This document shows positions 16,689-25,018 of a stretch of 36,585 bases of DNA, piece by piece (positions within the stretch are counted from its first letter, which is position 1; every line of letters starts with the position of its first letter). Source of the DNA: a candidate division WS1 bacterium (GTDB lineage Bacteria > Armatimonadota > Zipacnadia > Zipacnadales > Zipacnadaceae); the NCBI GenBank assembly GCA_012523355.1, contig JAAYIR010000083.1, forward strand, positions 1 through 36,585, in the 5' to 3' direction. The notes below the pieces were generated by a model. It did no database searches, had not been told where the DNA came from, and worked only from the letters and a program-made list of their open reading frames with translations. A program made the translations under genes and the position numbers.

Positions 16689-16840
16689 GGGTGGATGCGG
16701 GCCACGCCCCCTCGGGTAGGTCGGGCGTACTACCACTGGTCGTATGGAGGGGGAGCTCACCGAGCGCAGCGAGGCCAGTCCATCCGGCGAGACAGCCAAC
16801 TTGCACTCGCCGTGCAAAGACGGAAGCAAGGAGCATGAAT
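16689..16840 (+). promoter_or_regulatory. S4-rpoA intergenic with hairpin and repeat fragment
   Basis: This 152-bp spacer contains a fragment resembling the dispersed palindrome (16715-16734: GGTAGGTCGGGCGTACTACC, 13 of the first 14 bases matching GGTAGGACGGGCGT). It also contains a perfect 6-bp stem TTGCAC-TCGCC-GTGCAA (16801-16817) ending 11 nt before the AAGGAG of rpoA. The hairpin could modulate rpoA translation; that is inference. I see no convincing promoter. Confidence 0.35.
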
Positions 16841-17812
16841 ATGCTTGAGGAACTGGAACCGAAAATCACGCCACTGCAAGTGGAGTCCAAGTACGGTAAG
16901 TTCGCCGTGGAGCCGCTAGAACGGGGCTTCGGTCACACCCTGGGTAATGCCTTCCGCCGGGTGCTACTGGCGCATTTGCAGGGTGCCGCCATCACAGATG
17001 TGCGGATTGAGGGCGTGGTTCAGGAATTCACGACTCTTCCAGGCGTCCTGGAAGATAGTACCGAGATCATGCTCAATCTCAAGGAGTTGGCTATCCGCGT
17101 GGATCCGGATGTGCCGGCCGAGCAGGAACTCAAAGCAGAGATTGATCTGACGGGCGAGCGGGAGGCGAACGGTGCGGATATCACGGCGCCGCCAGAGGTG
17201 CATATCATGAATCCGGAGCACCATATCGCCCATCTCACCGCGAAAGACGCCAAGCTGCATCTGGAGATGTGGGTGCGGCGGGGTGTCGGATACCTGCCTG
17301 TGGAGCAGCGTGACCGGCAGCAGGCCAGCCTGGACGTCATACCACTGGACGCTCTTTTCTCGCCAGTGCCGCGGGCAACCTACAGCGTGGAGCCAACTCG
17401 TAAGGGCAGTCGTACTGACCTGGACCGCTTGATTCTGGAGGTATGGACTGACGGAACTCTGGAGCCACAGGAAGCGATCCGCCAGGCCGCCCTGCTTCTC
17501 CACCAGTACCTGGACATCTTCGCTCAAGTTCCGGCTCCCAGGCTGGAGGCAGTACCCGCGGACATGGAGGCTGGGGCGCCGGGGTATGACACGATCCTGG
17601 ACCGGCCTATCGAGGAGTTGGACTTCTCCGTGCGCACCTATAACTGCCTCAAGAAGGAAGGACTCAATGTTCTGCGCGCGCTGGTGCAGCGCACTCCTGA
17701 AGACTTGCTGGATATCCGTAACTTCGGCAAGCGCTCGTTGGAGGAAGTCGTAGAGAAGCTGTCCGGATTGGGGCTGGAACTGGCCAGTAGCGCTGCTGCG
17801 TCCGAGAGCTAG
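16841..17812 (+). CDS. rpoA: DNA-directed RNA polymerase subunit alpha
   Basis: The alpha dimer scaffolds RNA polymerase assembly, and its C-terminal domain binds UP elements and activators. The product (323 residues) has alpha-NTD features FAVEPLERGFGHTLGNAFRR and VREFTT-like VVQEFTTLPGVLEDSTEI, and an alpha-CTD with LDFSVRTYNCLKKEGLNVLR and LLDIRNFGKRSLEEVVEKL, including the DNA-contacting Arg of SVRTYNCLK. I choose ATG 16841 because AAGGAG ends 7 nt upstream. ATG 16835 (two residues longer) has only one base of spacing, and the long GTG 16691 form would add about 50 unrelated residues. Confidence 0.96.
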   Translation: MLEELEPKITPLQVESKYGKFAVEPLERGFGHTLGNAFRRVLLAHLQGAAITDVRIEGVVQEFTTLPGVLEDSTEIMLNLKELAIRVDPDVPAEQELKAEIDLTGEREANGADITAPPEVHIMNPEHHIAHLTAKDAKLHLEMWVRRGVGYLPVEQRDRQQASLDVIPLDALFSPVPRATYSVEPTRKGSRTDLDRLILEVWTDGTLEPQEAIRQAALLLHQYLDIFAQVPAPRLEAVPADMEAGAPGYDTILDRPIEELDFSVRTYNCLKKEGLNVLRALVQRTPEDLLDIRNFGKRSLEEVVEKLSGLGLELASSAAASES

Positions 17813-17859
17813 CTTCAGGGGGAGCTTGAACTCGGAGACAGGTCGAAAGGGAATCTATC

Positions 17860-18213
17860 ATGCGACATCGCCATAGCCATCGTCAATTGAACCGGGCCAC
17901 CGATCAGCGGATCGCGCTCCTGCGTGGCCTGGTTAGCAGTTTGTTGCGGCACAACCGGATCAAGACTACCGCCGAGAAGGCCAAGGAGGCCTCGCGCCTG
18001 GCTGAGCGCATGATCTCCCTGGCCAAGCGGGGAGACCTGACCGCGCGGCGGCAGGTCTTGCGCGAGGTCCATGATCCGGAGTTGGTGAAGCATCTTTTCG
18101 GAGAGATAGCTCCCCGCTACCGCAGCCGTGAAGGCGGATACACCCGGGTCATCCTGGCCGGACAGCGTCGGGGTGATGCTGCGCAGATGGCCATTCTGGA
18201 GCTCACTGAGTAG
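17860..18213 (+). CDS. rplQ: 50S ribosomal protein L17
   Basis: L17 lies at the bottom of the large subunit near the tunnel exit. The 117-residue product begins MRHRHSHRQLNRATDQRIAL, continues LLRHNRIKTTAEKAKEASRL and RYRSREGGYTRVILAGQRRG, ending DAAQMAILELTE, the bacterial short form of normal length. It follows rpoA as in nearly all bacteria. Confidence 0.97.
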   Translation: MRHRHSHRQLNRATDQRIALLRGLVSSLLRHNRIKTTAEKAKEASRLAERMISLAKRGDLTARRQVLREVHDPELVKHLFGEIAPRYRSREGGYTRVILAGQRRGDAAQMAILELTE

Positions 18214-18249
18214 ACCTGGTTTCATCCCGCCGGGCGAGGTGAGAAGACG

Positions 18250-18987
18250 GTGCGCCGGATCAAGTGCACAGTCCAATACGACGGGACCGACTTCGCCGGT
18301 TTCCAGTATCAGCCGGACCAGCCGACAGTACAGGGGGAGCTGGAGACGGCATTGCGCAAGGTTGTGGGTGGCTTCCAGCGTTTCGGCGCGGCCTCCCGGA
18401 CCGATGCCGGGGTGCACGCGCTGGGCCAGGCTATTGCCTTTAGTACGGACAACCCGATCCCGCTCAAGAATCTGATAGAGGCGGTAAATGACCATCTGCC
18501 GCCTGCCATTGATCTGCTGGAGGCAGAGGAGGTGGCTGCGGCGTTTGATCCGCGGCGGGCAGCCACTAGTAAGCTGTACAGCTATCGGATACTGAATCGC
18601 CAGGAGGGTTCGCCCTTCATTGCACGCGTGGCCTGGCACCTGCCGGACCCCTGGCTAAACCTGACGGCTATGCGCGAGGCGGCGGCAGTACTCAAGGGGC
18701 AGCATGACTTCGCGGCCTTTCGCTCGGCAGGAAGCCGGGTCGTCAACACGGTACGGGAGATCACCAGGCTGGACATTCGTCGGGAAGAGGATGTACTGGA
18801 GTTCTATGTGCAGGCCAACGGCTTCCTCTACCACATGGTGCGCAATATTGTGGGTGCGCTGGTGGAGGTCGGCATGGAACGGCGAACGCCAGAAGAGATC
18901 GAGAGCATCCTGGAGAGCGGCGACCGTAGCCGCTTGGGGCCACCCGCGCCCCCGCAAGGGCTGTGTCTGGTCAGAGTCTTCTATTGA
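18250..18987 (+). CDS. truA: tRNA pseudouridine(38-40) synthase TruA
   Basis: TruA isomerises uridines 38-40 in the anticodon arm of tRNAs. The 245-residue product starts MRRIKCTVQYDGTDFAGFQY, has the catalytic Asp D52 in ASRTDAGVHALGQ, and carries ATSKLYSYRILNRQEGSPFI and ANGFLYHMVRNIVGALVEVG typical of the family. GTG 18250 follows a GAGAAG. The truA-rplM-rpsI order after rplQ is common in Gram-positive-type genomes. Confidence 0.96.
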   Translation: MRRIKCTVQYDGTDFAGFQYQPDQPTVQGELETALRKVVGGFQRFGAASRTDAGVHALGQAIAFSTDNPIPLKNLIEAVNDHLPPAIDLLEAEEVAAAFDPRRAATSKLYSYRILNRQEGSPFIARVAWHLPDPWLNLTAMREAAAVLKGQHDFAAFRSAGSRVVNTVREITRLDIRREEDVLEFYVQANGFLYHMVRNIVGALVEVGMERRTPEEIESILESGDRSRLGPPAPPQGLCLVRVFY

Positions 18988-19018
18988 GTCTCAGACCGCA
19001 TTGCAAGGAGAATGAGTC

Positions 19019-19447
19019 GTGAGCACACGTAGCGTACAAGTCGATCCTAGCCAGCGAGAGTGGTTTCAGATCAGTGCCGCGGGCCTGCCCCTGGGGCGGC
19101 TCGCCAGCCGGGTAGCCCTGGTACTGCGGGGCAAGCACAAGCCCAGCTATACACCGCATGCCGATAACGGGGACTTCGTGATCATCACCGAAGCGGCCCG
19201 AGTCCTGCTGACCGGTAACAAGTGGCGGGACAAGAAGTACTACCGCCACTCCGGACACCCGGGTGGTTTGCGCGAGGAGACAGCCCAGCGGCTGCGCCAG
19301 CGCGCCCCGGAGGCTATCCTTCGTCATGCTGTGGCAGGCATGTTGCCCAAGAATGCTTTGGGACGACAGATGCTGCGCAAACTCAAGGTCTATCCCGGTG
19401 CAGAACATCCGCACGAGGCACAGCAGGCAAAACCCTTGGAGCTGTAA
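19019..19447 (+). CDS. rplM: 50S ribosomal protein L13
   Basis: L13 is an early-assembly large-subunit protein. The 142-residue product shows WFQISAAGLPLGRLASRVAL, HADNGDFVIITEAARVLLTG, KKYYRHSGHPGGLREETA and GMLPKNALGRQMLRKLKVYP, full length. GTG 19019 has AAGGAG 8 nt upstream; an ATG at 19012 is out of frame. It pairs with rpsI, as in most bacteria. Confidence 0.97.
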   Translation: MSTRSVQVDPSQREWFQISAAGLPLGRLASRVALVLRGKHKPSYTPHADNGDFVIITEAARVLLTGNKWRDKKYYRHSGHPGGLREETAQRLRQRAPEAILRHAVAGMLPKNALGRQMLRKLKVYPGAEHPHEAQQAKPLEL

Positions 19448-19536
19448 ATAGGCTGGGTGTCCCGTGGGCAGAACAGGTGGAAAGCCAAACGGGCGGTGGG
19501 TTTGTCCCAGCAGAGTAATTGAAGGAGGCAGACAAG

Positions 19537-19932
19537 TTGGCCGACGCAGTTAGATTCTATGGCACAGGCAAGCGCAAGGACGCCGTGGCCCGGGTGTGGC
19601 TGCAGCCCGGCACCGGGGTGATCACCATCAACGGCAAGCCGGCACAGGAGTATTTGCACCGGATTACGCTGACTGAGATGGTCGAGCAGCCCCTGCGGGT
19701 GACGCAGACCCGGGAGCAGCTTGACGTGGTGGCCGACTGCTCCGGCGGTGGGATTGTCGGGCAAGCCGGCGCCGTGCGCCACGGTATCGCCAAGGCTCTG
19801 GTGACTATGAACGCGGAGCTGCGTGGTATACTGGGGCCAGCAGGCCTGCTCACTCGAGACCCGCGAGTCAAGGAACGTAAGCATGCCGGTCGACGCCGGG
19901 CTCGCCGGGGCAAGCAGTTCTCCAAGCGCTAA
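19537..19932 (+). CDS. rpsI: 30S ribosomal protein S9
   Basis: The C-terminal tail of S9 reaches P-site tRNA. The 131-residue product reads VRFYGTGKRKDAVARVWLQP, then GVITINGKPAQEYLHR, GGIVGQAGAVRHGIAKALVT and the basic tail ending in KQFSKR. I choose TTG 19537, which has GGAGG 8 nt upstream. An in-frame TTG at 19519 precedes that ribosome-binding site and would read through it. A strong hairpin follows the gene, marking the end of the ribosomal run. Confidence 0.95.
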   Translation: MADAVRFYGTGKRKDAVARVWLQPGTGVITINGKPAQEYLHRITLTEMVEQPLRVTQTREQLDVVADCSGGGIVGQAGAVRHGIAKALVTMNAELRGILGPAGLLTRDPRVKERKHAGRRRARRGKQFSKR

Positions 19933-19958
19933 GGCCGGAGGGCGCCCGCGTAGTTGTA

Positions 19959-19985
19959 CAGGCCGCCGGCCATCCCGGCGGCCTG
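19959..19985 (+). terminator. Strong hairpin after rpsI, likely terminator
   Basis: A perfect 11-bp GC-rich stem, CAGGCCGCCGG paired with CCGGCGGCCTG around a 5-nt loop, begins 26 nt after the rpsI stop. No T-run follows (CCTGCTATC), so it is not a textbook intrinsic terminator. Its position at the end of the ribosomal operon and its stability make termination or 3'-end protection the best reading. Confidence 0.6.
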
Positions 19986-20043
19986 CCTGCTATCATGGAC
20001 AGCGCCGCAGTCGAGCGACCGGCGCGGAAGGTTGGGAGGCGGC

Positions 20044-22002
20044 ATGAGGCACTTCATCCGATTCATTGCTCTGGCGGCGCTTCTGGCTGGACTCACCGTA
20101 TCGGCGGGGGCCGCAACCTTCAGTGAGCGCCAGGATCAAATCACCCAGGCGGCGCTTGCCTACGGTGAGGAGTCCTATTTCGGGCCCCTGGGAATCGCCG
20201 CCATCTCGGTCCTCCCCGATGTCGCCGTCTTCACCCCCGGATATATCGTCGCCGCGCTGCGCTCGGGGCAGAGCATGGCCGGCGCGCCCGCCAGCGAGAG
20301 TGTGGAGCGGGCCAACAGCATGCTCAAGGACCTGCTCCTCTGCCAGGACCGCCAGGCCGGCTCCCAGACTCGCGGTCTCTTCCCTCCGGTGCGCTACAAC
20401 TCGGCTCCCAGCCTTTCCGCCACCTGCCGCTTGCTCCCGCTCCTGGCCTGGATCGTCCAGCACGGGCAGACGCTGCCGGAGAATACGCTCGCCCAGACCC
20501 GTTCGGGTCTGGAGGTGGCCTATACGGCAGTCAAAGCCAAGCCCGCTCCGCCCGATCAGCCCTTTCTACCTTTGCTGCGCGCAGCGGCTCTCGCCACCGC
20601 CGGCTCCGCACTGGGTGACCCGGAGGGCCTCAACCTGGCCCAGCGTCAGGTGCGTGACTGGTTGAGCCGGACTCTATCCCTGGGTTGCTTCGCCGGTCAC
20701 AGCCCAAGTGGCGAGGCCTTGCAGTTGGGAGCACTGGACTGGATTGCCGCCACGGGCGAAACCTTTCCAGAGTTGCAGGCCGCGCAGCGGCTACTCTACA
20801 CAGATCTCGTCCAGCGCTTGCAGCCCGGGTCCGGAGCTGTGGCTGGTGCGGCTGCAGAGGTGGAGCCGGCAGACTATGCTCAAGGCGGAGAGCTGCATCG
20901 CTATCTGCTCCACCTGTGGGATGTGACCCCTGCGCCGGCCATGATCCGGCCCTCGGCCATGTACTTTGCGGCCTGCGATCATGTCCCCGAGGAGCTGGTC
21001 TCCACCACGCCTTCGCCGCTGCCCCGGACGCTGGCCACTCTGGGCAAGGAGCCGGATCCCAAACAGACTACTGCCGTGCTACGCACCGACACGTACATGA
21101 CTGAGCTCTTCTCACTGGGCACCATGAGTGGGGCCCTGGGCCCCTGGGCAGTACCGCTGATGATCACGCTAGCGGAGAGCCCCGCCCGGCCCACGGCCTA
21201 CTTCTTCGCCGACGGCGGTCCGGCTCGGGTCACCAGTCTGCAGCACGGTAACGTGGCTGCGGTATCAGTCAACTTTCTGGCGGCTGGCAGCGGTAGCACC
21301 CCACAGGCCTTCTTGCGGGGCTTGTTGGGGCCGCGACGCGAGATCAAGCAGGTCCTGGTCGGCTCCACCCCGTGGCCGGAACAGCCCGCGGCGGTAGCCC
21401 AGGGCTCGGTGGTAGCGGTTGAGCGCGGCGGACTGTTTCTGGGTTTTCGGCTTATGCTGTGTGGTCCCGCGCTATCCACCGTACGTACAGAGGCTGCCAA
21501 GCCCGGCGTATTGCAGTGGCAGAGTGAGGACCCGGAGGCGGAGTTGGAGTTGCTGATCTACGCCCGCAAGCAGAATTACGCGCTCCCGCGACCGCAAGCA
21601 CATCTGTTGGCTGGGGTGCTGGTGAAGGTGGAGCCGGCGACGGCCTATCCCAGTCTGACGGAGTTCTCGCGCGCGATGGCCGCCGCCTCGCTGCGACAGA
21701 CGGTCTCCCTGAGCAGGGAGCTTGTCAAACCGCAGGAGGACCCAGCTACCGCAGTGCTACGTCAGAACGAGCCGCGGATGCGATCGGAATACACGGTGGT
21801 GCCTCATCTCTACCATGACCTTAACTATGAGGCCGGAGAACTGGCCCTGCACCTACACGAGGACCTGGTGTCTGGGAAGCTGTTGGCGTTGGAGGCTCAG
21901 GGAACTCCGCTGGCCGTGGCCGGCCCGTGGGAATCACCGCTTCTGAGTCTTCCCTGGGATGCGAGGCGGGCCCGTGCTTCCTTGACAGCCGGAGCACAAT
22001 AA
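20044..22002 (+). CDS. Secreted protein of unknown function
   Basis: I do not recognise a family. The 652-residue product begins with a clear Sec signal peptide (MRHFIRFIALAALLAGLTVS, cleavage expected after AGA near residue 23) and no later membrane segment. The N-terminal half is Leu/Ala-rich and helical in character. The second half is richer in beta-type sequence and has the segments TDTYMTELFSLGTMSGALGP and YFFADGGPARVTSLQHGNVA. This layout vaguely recalls secreted alpha/alpha-toroid plus beta-sandwich carbohydrate-active proteins, but no catalytic motif can be assigned. ATG 20044 has GGGAGG 4 nt upstream; the longer frame from 19954 lacks the signal at its N-terminus. It lies between the rpsI terminator hairpin and a promoter embedded in its own last codons. 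Confidence 0.8.
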   Translation: MRHFIRFIALAALLAGLTVSAGAATFSERQDQITQAALAYGEESYFGPLGIAAISVLPDVAVFTPGYIVAALRSGQSMAGAPASESVERANSMLKDLLLCQDRQAGSQTRGLFPPVRYNSAPSLSATCRLLPLLAWIVQHGQTLPENTLAQTRSGLEVAYTAVKAKPAPPDQPFLPLLRAAALATAGSALGDPEGLNLAQRQVRDWLSRTLSLGCFAGHSPSGEALQLGALDWIAATGETFPELQAAQRLLYTDLVQRLQPGSGAVAGAAAEVEPADYAQGGELHRYLLHLWDVTPAPAMIRPSAMYFAACDHVPEELVSTTPSPLPRTLATLGKEPDPKQTTAVLRTDTYMTELFSLGTMSGALGPWAVPLMITLAESPARPTAYFFADGGPARVTSLQHGNVAAVSVNFLAAGSGSTPQAFLRGLLGPRREIKQVLVGSTPWPEQPAAVAQGSVVAVERGGLFLGFRLMLCGPALSTVRTEAAKPGVLQWQSEDPEAELELLIYARKQNYALPRPQAHLLAGVLVKVEPATAYPSLTEFSRAMAAASLRQTVSLSRELVKPQEDPATAVLRQNEPRMRSEYTVVPHLYHDLNYEAGELALHLHEDLVSGKLLALEAQGTPLAVAGPWESPLLSLPWDARRARASLTAGAQ

Positions 22003-22010
22003 CGTATACT
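21982..22010 (+). promoter_or_regulatory. Consensus sigma-70 promoter for yceD-rpmF-plsX-fabH
   Basis: TTGACA (21982-21987) and TATACT (22005-22010) are separated by exactly 17 bp, a near-perfect housekeeping promoter and the best one I see in the window. It overlaps the final codons and stop (22000-22002) of the preceding secreted-protein gene. The expected transcript start near 22017 leaves a leader of about 45 nt before yceD. Confidence 0.8.
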
Positions 22011-22032
22011 CAAACCCGGCTGTGGGGGAGGA

Positions 22033-22056
22033 TAACGCGGCTTACGGGCCGCGTTA
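22033..22056 (+). promoter_or_regulatory. Leader hairpin just before the yceD ribosome-binding site
   Basis: A perfect 9-bp stem TAACGCGGC / GCCGCGTTA with a 6-nt loop lies in the predicted 5' leader. It ends at 22056, whose last base abuts the GGTG purine stretch upstream of ATG 22063. It could limit ribosome access or stabilise the mRNA; which of these is not decidable from sequence. Confidence 0.45.
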
Positions 22057-22062
22057 GGTGTT

Positions 22063-22569
22063 ATGAAGTACCGCATCCTTGGACAACTGACGGGGCCCCA
22101 GGGGCGGGCGGAATGCCCTGTGGAGGCTCCGGTTCCACCTGGTACCGGTCTGGAATGGTCCGGTCTGGTACGCGGGGAGATACGTCTGGAGAAGGCAGGA
22201 GAGGAATATCTGGCCCGCGGCTACTTGCAGGCCACGGTCCTGCTTCCGTGCAGCCGTTGTACCGTCACCCATCCCGTGCCTCTCAGACTGGAGCTCGAGG
22301 AGTCTGTGGCCCTGCGGCAGATTGATGAGCCGCAAGCCTATGAGGAGACGGACGAAGCTGCGCCGTTGCCCATCCTGGTGGGCGAGGCCGTTGACTTGAG
22401 CGAACTGGTGCGGCAGATACTCGTGCTCAACGTTCCGGCGCGCAGCTTGTGCCGACCGGACTGCCACGGGATCTGTCCCCAGTGTGGCCAGGATCTGAAC
22501 CAGGGGCAGTGTGACTGTGCGATCAAGGAAGTAGACCCGCGCCTGGCGGCGTTGCGAGAACTGCTCTAG
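22063..22569 (+). CDS. yceD: YceD/DUF177 family protein
   Basis: DUF177 proteins are linked with 23S rRNA accumulation and are almost always encoded before rpmF. The 168-residue product has a CSRC pair mid-protein, the LNVPARSLCRPDCHGICPQC cysteine block followed by GQDLNQGQCDC, and the C-terminal DPRLAALRELL, which together are diagnostic. The cysteines suggest zinc binding. The gene is first in the transcript from the promoter at 21982-22010, followed by rpmF and plsX as in many bacteria. Confidence 0.93.
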   Translation: MKYRILGQLTGPQGRAECPVEAPVPPGTGLEWSGLVRGEIRLEKAGEEYLARGYLQATVLLPCSRCTVTHPVPLRLELEESVALRQIDEPQAYEETDEAAPLPILVGEAVDLSELVRQILVLNVPARSLCRPDCHGICPQCGQDLNQGQCDCAIKEVDPRLAALRELL

Positions 22570-22653
22570 GCCGGGTCCCACCCATTTTTAGGAAGGCAAG
22601 GCTGCGTGGGAGCGTGCCCCAGGCAGTCTTTGCGATACGGAGGAGCAAAAACC

Positions 22654-22857
22654 ATGGCTCTGCCCAAACGAAGACACTCCAATACGCGCACCCGGAAGCG
22701 TCGAACCCACCAGGGCTTGACTGCCCCGGCGCTGGTGCTCTGCTCCAACTGCAAGGCGTATACCCGGCCGCATAATGCCTGTCCCAAGTGCGGATACTAT
22801 CAGGGCGAGAAAGTCGACCACACTGTCAAGCAGGAGAAGAAGGCGCACGAGCACTAG
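22654..22857 (+). CDS. rpmF: 50S ribosomal protein L32, zinc form
   Basis: The 67-residue product starts MALPKRRHSNTRTRKRRTHQ and contains a zinc ribbon with C30, C33, C43 and C46 (CSNC and CPKC), then GYYQGEKVDH. CGGAGGAG lies 8 nt before ATG 22654. It sits between yceD and plsX, the classic arrangement that couples ribosome and lipid synthesis genes. Confidence 0.97.
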   Translation: MALPKRRHSNTRTRKRRTHQGLTAPALVLCSNCKAYTRPHNACPKCGYYQGEKVDHTVKQEKKAHEH

Positions 22858-22881
22858 TCTGCCGTGGCCCGGGGAGCGACG

Positions 22882-23916
22882 ATGGTAATCGCGGTAGACG
22901 CAATGGGTGGAGATGCAGCTCCCGAAGTGGTGGTTGCCGGAGCCCTGGAGGCCGCGTCGCAGGTGCGGGGCGAGATCATCCTGGTCGGGCCCGCCGAGAG
23001 ACTGGAGCGTCTGCTACCGGCCAAGCGTCCGCCCAACCTCCGGGTGGCTGACGCCCCCCAGGTCATCGGCATGGACGAGGACCCGGGACGGGCCGTCAAG
23101 AGCAAGCCCGATTCCTCCCTGGCGGTAACGGTCAACCTGGTGCGTGACGGAGAGGCCGACGCCGCGGTATCCGCCGGGAACTCCGGTGCCTTCATGTTCC
23201 TGGCCCAGGTTCGGCTCCGCCCCATGGCCCACGTCTCCCGCCCGGCGATTGCGGTGCCCATGCCGGGTCCCCGGGGGGCACGCATTCTGCTGGATGCGGG
23301 GGCTAACGTGGACTGCAGGCCGCGACATATCGTCGAGTTTGCGTTGATGGGGGCCATCTATGCCGAGTACGCCCTGGGCCGGAAGAATCCCCGGGTGGCG
23401 CTCTTGAGCATCGGTGAGGAGGCCTGCAAAGGCGATGAGAGCACCCGCAAGGCGCATGAGTTGTTGCAGATGCCCTCGGCGCCGGTCGATTTCGTCGGCA
23501 ACCTAGAGGGCAACGGCTTGCTCTCCTCGGATGTGGACGTCGTCGTTGCGGACGGCTTTGTGGGTAACGTGGTGCTCAAAGTGACGGAGGGCGTGGCGCA
23601 GTTCCTGCTGGAGGGTCTGCGGCGTGAAGCTGCGCGCTCCCTGCGCACACGGCTGGGCGCCCTGCTGATGCGTCCCGCGCTGCGCCGCGTCAAACGCCAA
23701 CTCGACTACGCGGACTACGGCGGCGCCTTGCTGTTGGGCGTCAACGGCATTTGCGTCGTGAGTCACGGCCGCTCGAATGCTCGCGCCATCTGTAACGCCA
23801 TTCTGGTTGCTCAACGAGCTGTTGCCGGAGGAGTCCGGGAACGTCTGGCCGAGGGCCTGGAGCGATGGGCTGCCACCGTCACTGATTCGGAAAGCCTAGC
23901 AACCCAAACCGCCTAG
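22882..23916 (+). CDS. plsX: Phosphate acyltransferase PlsX
   Basis: PlsX converts acyl-ACP to acyl-phosphate, the donor for PlsY in phospholipid synthesis. The 344-residue product starts MVIAVDAMGGDAAPEVVVAG and has DAAVSAGNSGAFMF, LDAGANVDCRPRHIVEFALM, ALLSIGEEACKGDESTRKAH, FVGNLEGNGLLSSDVDVVVA with DGFVGNVVLK, and the C-terminal GALLLGVNGICVVSHGRS. I choose ATG 22882, which has GGGGAG 6 nt upstream, over GTG 22864, which has no ribosome-binding site. Confidence 0.96.
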   Translation: MVIAVDAMGGDAAPEVVVAGALEAASQVRGEIILVGPAERLERLLPAKRPPNLRVADAPQVIGMDEDPGRAVKSKPDSSLAVTVNLVRDGEADAAVSAGNSGAFMFLAQVRLRPMAHVSRPAIAVPMPGPRGARILLDAGANVDCRPRHIVEFALMGAIYAEYALGRKNPRVALLSIGEEACKGDESTRKAHELLQMPSAPVDFVGNLEGNGLLSSDVDVVVADGFVGNVVLKVTEGVAQFLLEGLRREAARSLRTRLGALLMRPALRRVKRQLDYADYGGALLLGVNGICVVSHGRSNARAICNAILVAQRAVAGGVRERLAEGLERWAATVTDSESLATQTA

Positions 23917-23929
23917 ACAGGAAGAAACC

Positions 23930-24916
23930 ATGGCCGCAGCAGCAACCCTCCGTGGCACCGGCTCCTACGTGCCCGAACAAGTCATCACCAACCGCGACCT
24001 GGAGCGGATAGTGGACACCAGCGACGAATGGATCGTCTCGCATACCGGGATGCGAGAGCGGCGCATAGCTGGACCCGAGCAGGCGACCTCCGATCTGGCT
24101 ACCGTCGCCGCCCAGCGTGCCCTCGCGGATGCCGATCTGACTCCCGCAGACATAGATTTTGTCATCTGTACCACCATCACGCCGGACATGGCCTTCCCCG
24201 CGACCGCCTGCATCGTGCAGGCCAATCTCGGCATAAAGGCTCCCGCTTTCGATCTCACCAACGGCTGCACTGGTTTCATCTATGGTCTGACTGTCGCTGA
24301 CAGCTTCGTGCGTGCCGGTGCCTATCGCAATGTGCTGGTGATCAGCGCCGATTGCCTCACGCGCATCACCAACTGGACCGATCGCTCCACCTGCGTCTTG
24401 TTTGGCGATGCGGCCGGGGCCGCAGTGGTCTCGCCCTGCGAGGCCGGGTACGGCGTGTTGGCGCACGAACTGGGTTCGCTGGGGGAGTTGGGGGATCTAC
24501 TATTGATTCCGGCGGGAGGCTCTCGGGTGAGGCTGACGCCTCGTCTGCTGGAGCAGAACATGGAAACCATGTCCATGAACGGGCCGGAGCTATACAAGGT
24601 GGCGGTGCGGATGGTGCCGGAGCTGGCCGAGCGGGTGGTAGTGCAAGCGGGTCTGCAAATGTCCGACGTGGACCTGGTCGTCATGCACCAGGCCAACCAG
24701 CGGATTATGGATGCGGCGGCGCGCCGTCTGGACCTGCCGAACGGGCGGGTCTACAGCATCATTGAGAAGTACGGGAACAGCTCGGCCTCCACCGTGCCAT
24801 TGGCTCTGGACCTGGCCTATCACGAGGGCCGGATAAAGAGCGGAGATCATGTGCTGCTACTGGGGTTTGGCGCGGGCTTCACTCTGGGGGGCGCAGTCAT
24901 ACGCTGGACCAAATAG
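23930..24916 (+). CDS. fabH: Beta-ketoacyl-ACP synthase III FabH
   Basis: FabH starts fatty-acid chains by condensing acetyl-CoA or a branched acyl-CoA with malonyl-ACP. The 328-residue product has the thiolase-fold triad C113 (DLTNGCTGFIYG), H253 (VVMHQANQRI) and N283 (YGNSSASTVPLAL), the DEWIVSHTGMRERRI segment and a C-terminal LLLGFGAGFTLGGAVIRW. The residues before the Cys (NGC rather than the frequent AAC) vary from the usual form. AGGAAG precedes ATG 23930 by 7 nt. The next gene is not fabD or fabK but an acyl-CoA dehydrogenase. Confidence 0.96.
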   Translation: MAAAATLRGTGSYVPEQVITNRDLERIVDTSDEWIVSHTGMRERRIAGPEQATSDLATVAAQRALADADLTPADIDFVICTTITPDMAFPATACIVQANLGIKAPAFDLTNGCTGFIYGLTVADSFVRAGAYRNVLVISADCLTRITNWTDRSTCVLFGDAAGAAVVSPCEAGYGVLAHELGSLGELGDLLLIPAGGSRVRLTPRLLEQNMETMSMNGPELYKVAVRMVPELAERVVVQAGLQMSDVDLVVMHQANQRIMDAAARRLDLPNGRVYSIIEKYGNSSASTVPLALDLAYHEGRIKSGDHVLLLGFGAGFTLGGAVIRWTK

Positions 24917-24968
24917 AGGTCGTCGTGGCGGCGCCGCCCTCTCGCTGGCCATCCGGGGCCCACGACCT
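24917..24968 (+). other. Palindromic spacer between fabH and the acyl-CoA dehydrogenase
   Basis: AGGTCGT (24917-24923) pairs with ACGACCT (24962-24968), and inside lies a perfect 12-bp palindrome GGCGGCGCCGCC (24927-24938). No T-run follows. It may act as a partial terminator or processing site separating fabH from the inserted acd-etf genes. I see no convincing promoter between it and 25018. Confidence 0.35.
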
Positions 24969-25018
24969 GTCACAGATCACTACCGGCCACCAAGGGCTGA
25001 TCCAAGGGAGGAATACCA

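Noticed and set aside
16691-16834. Longer N-terminal form of RpoA from GTG 16691
   Set aside because: The added residues do not resemble RpoA, cross a repeat fragment and a hairpin, and lack a ribosome-binding site; AAGGAG supports ATG 16841.
19448-19536. Long-range pairing GCTGGG/CCCAGC in the L13-S9 spacer as a regulatory RNA
   Set aside because: Only 6 bp over about 50 nt, easily by chance in GC-rich sequence.
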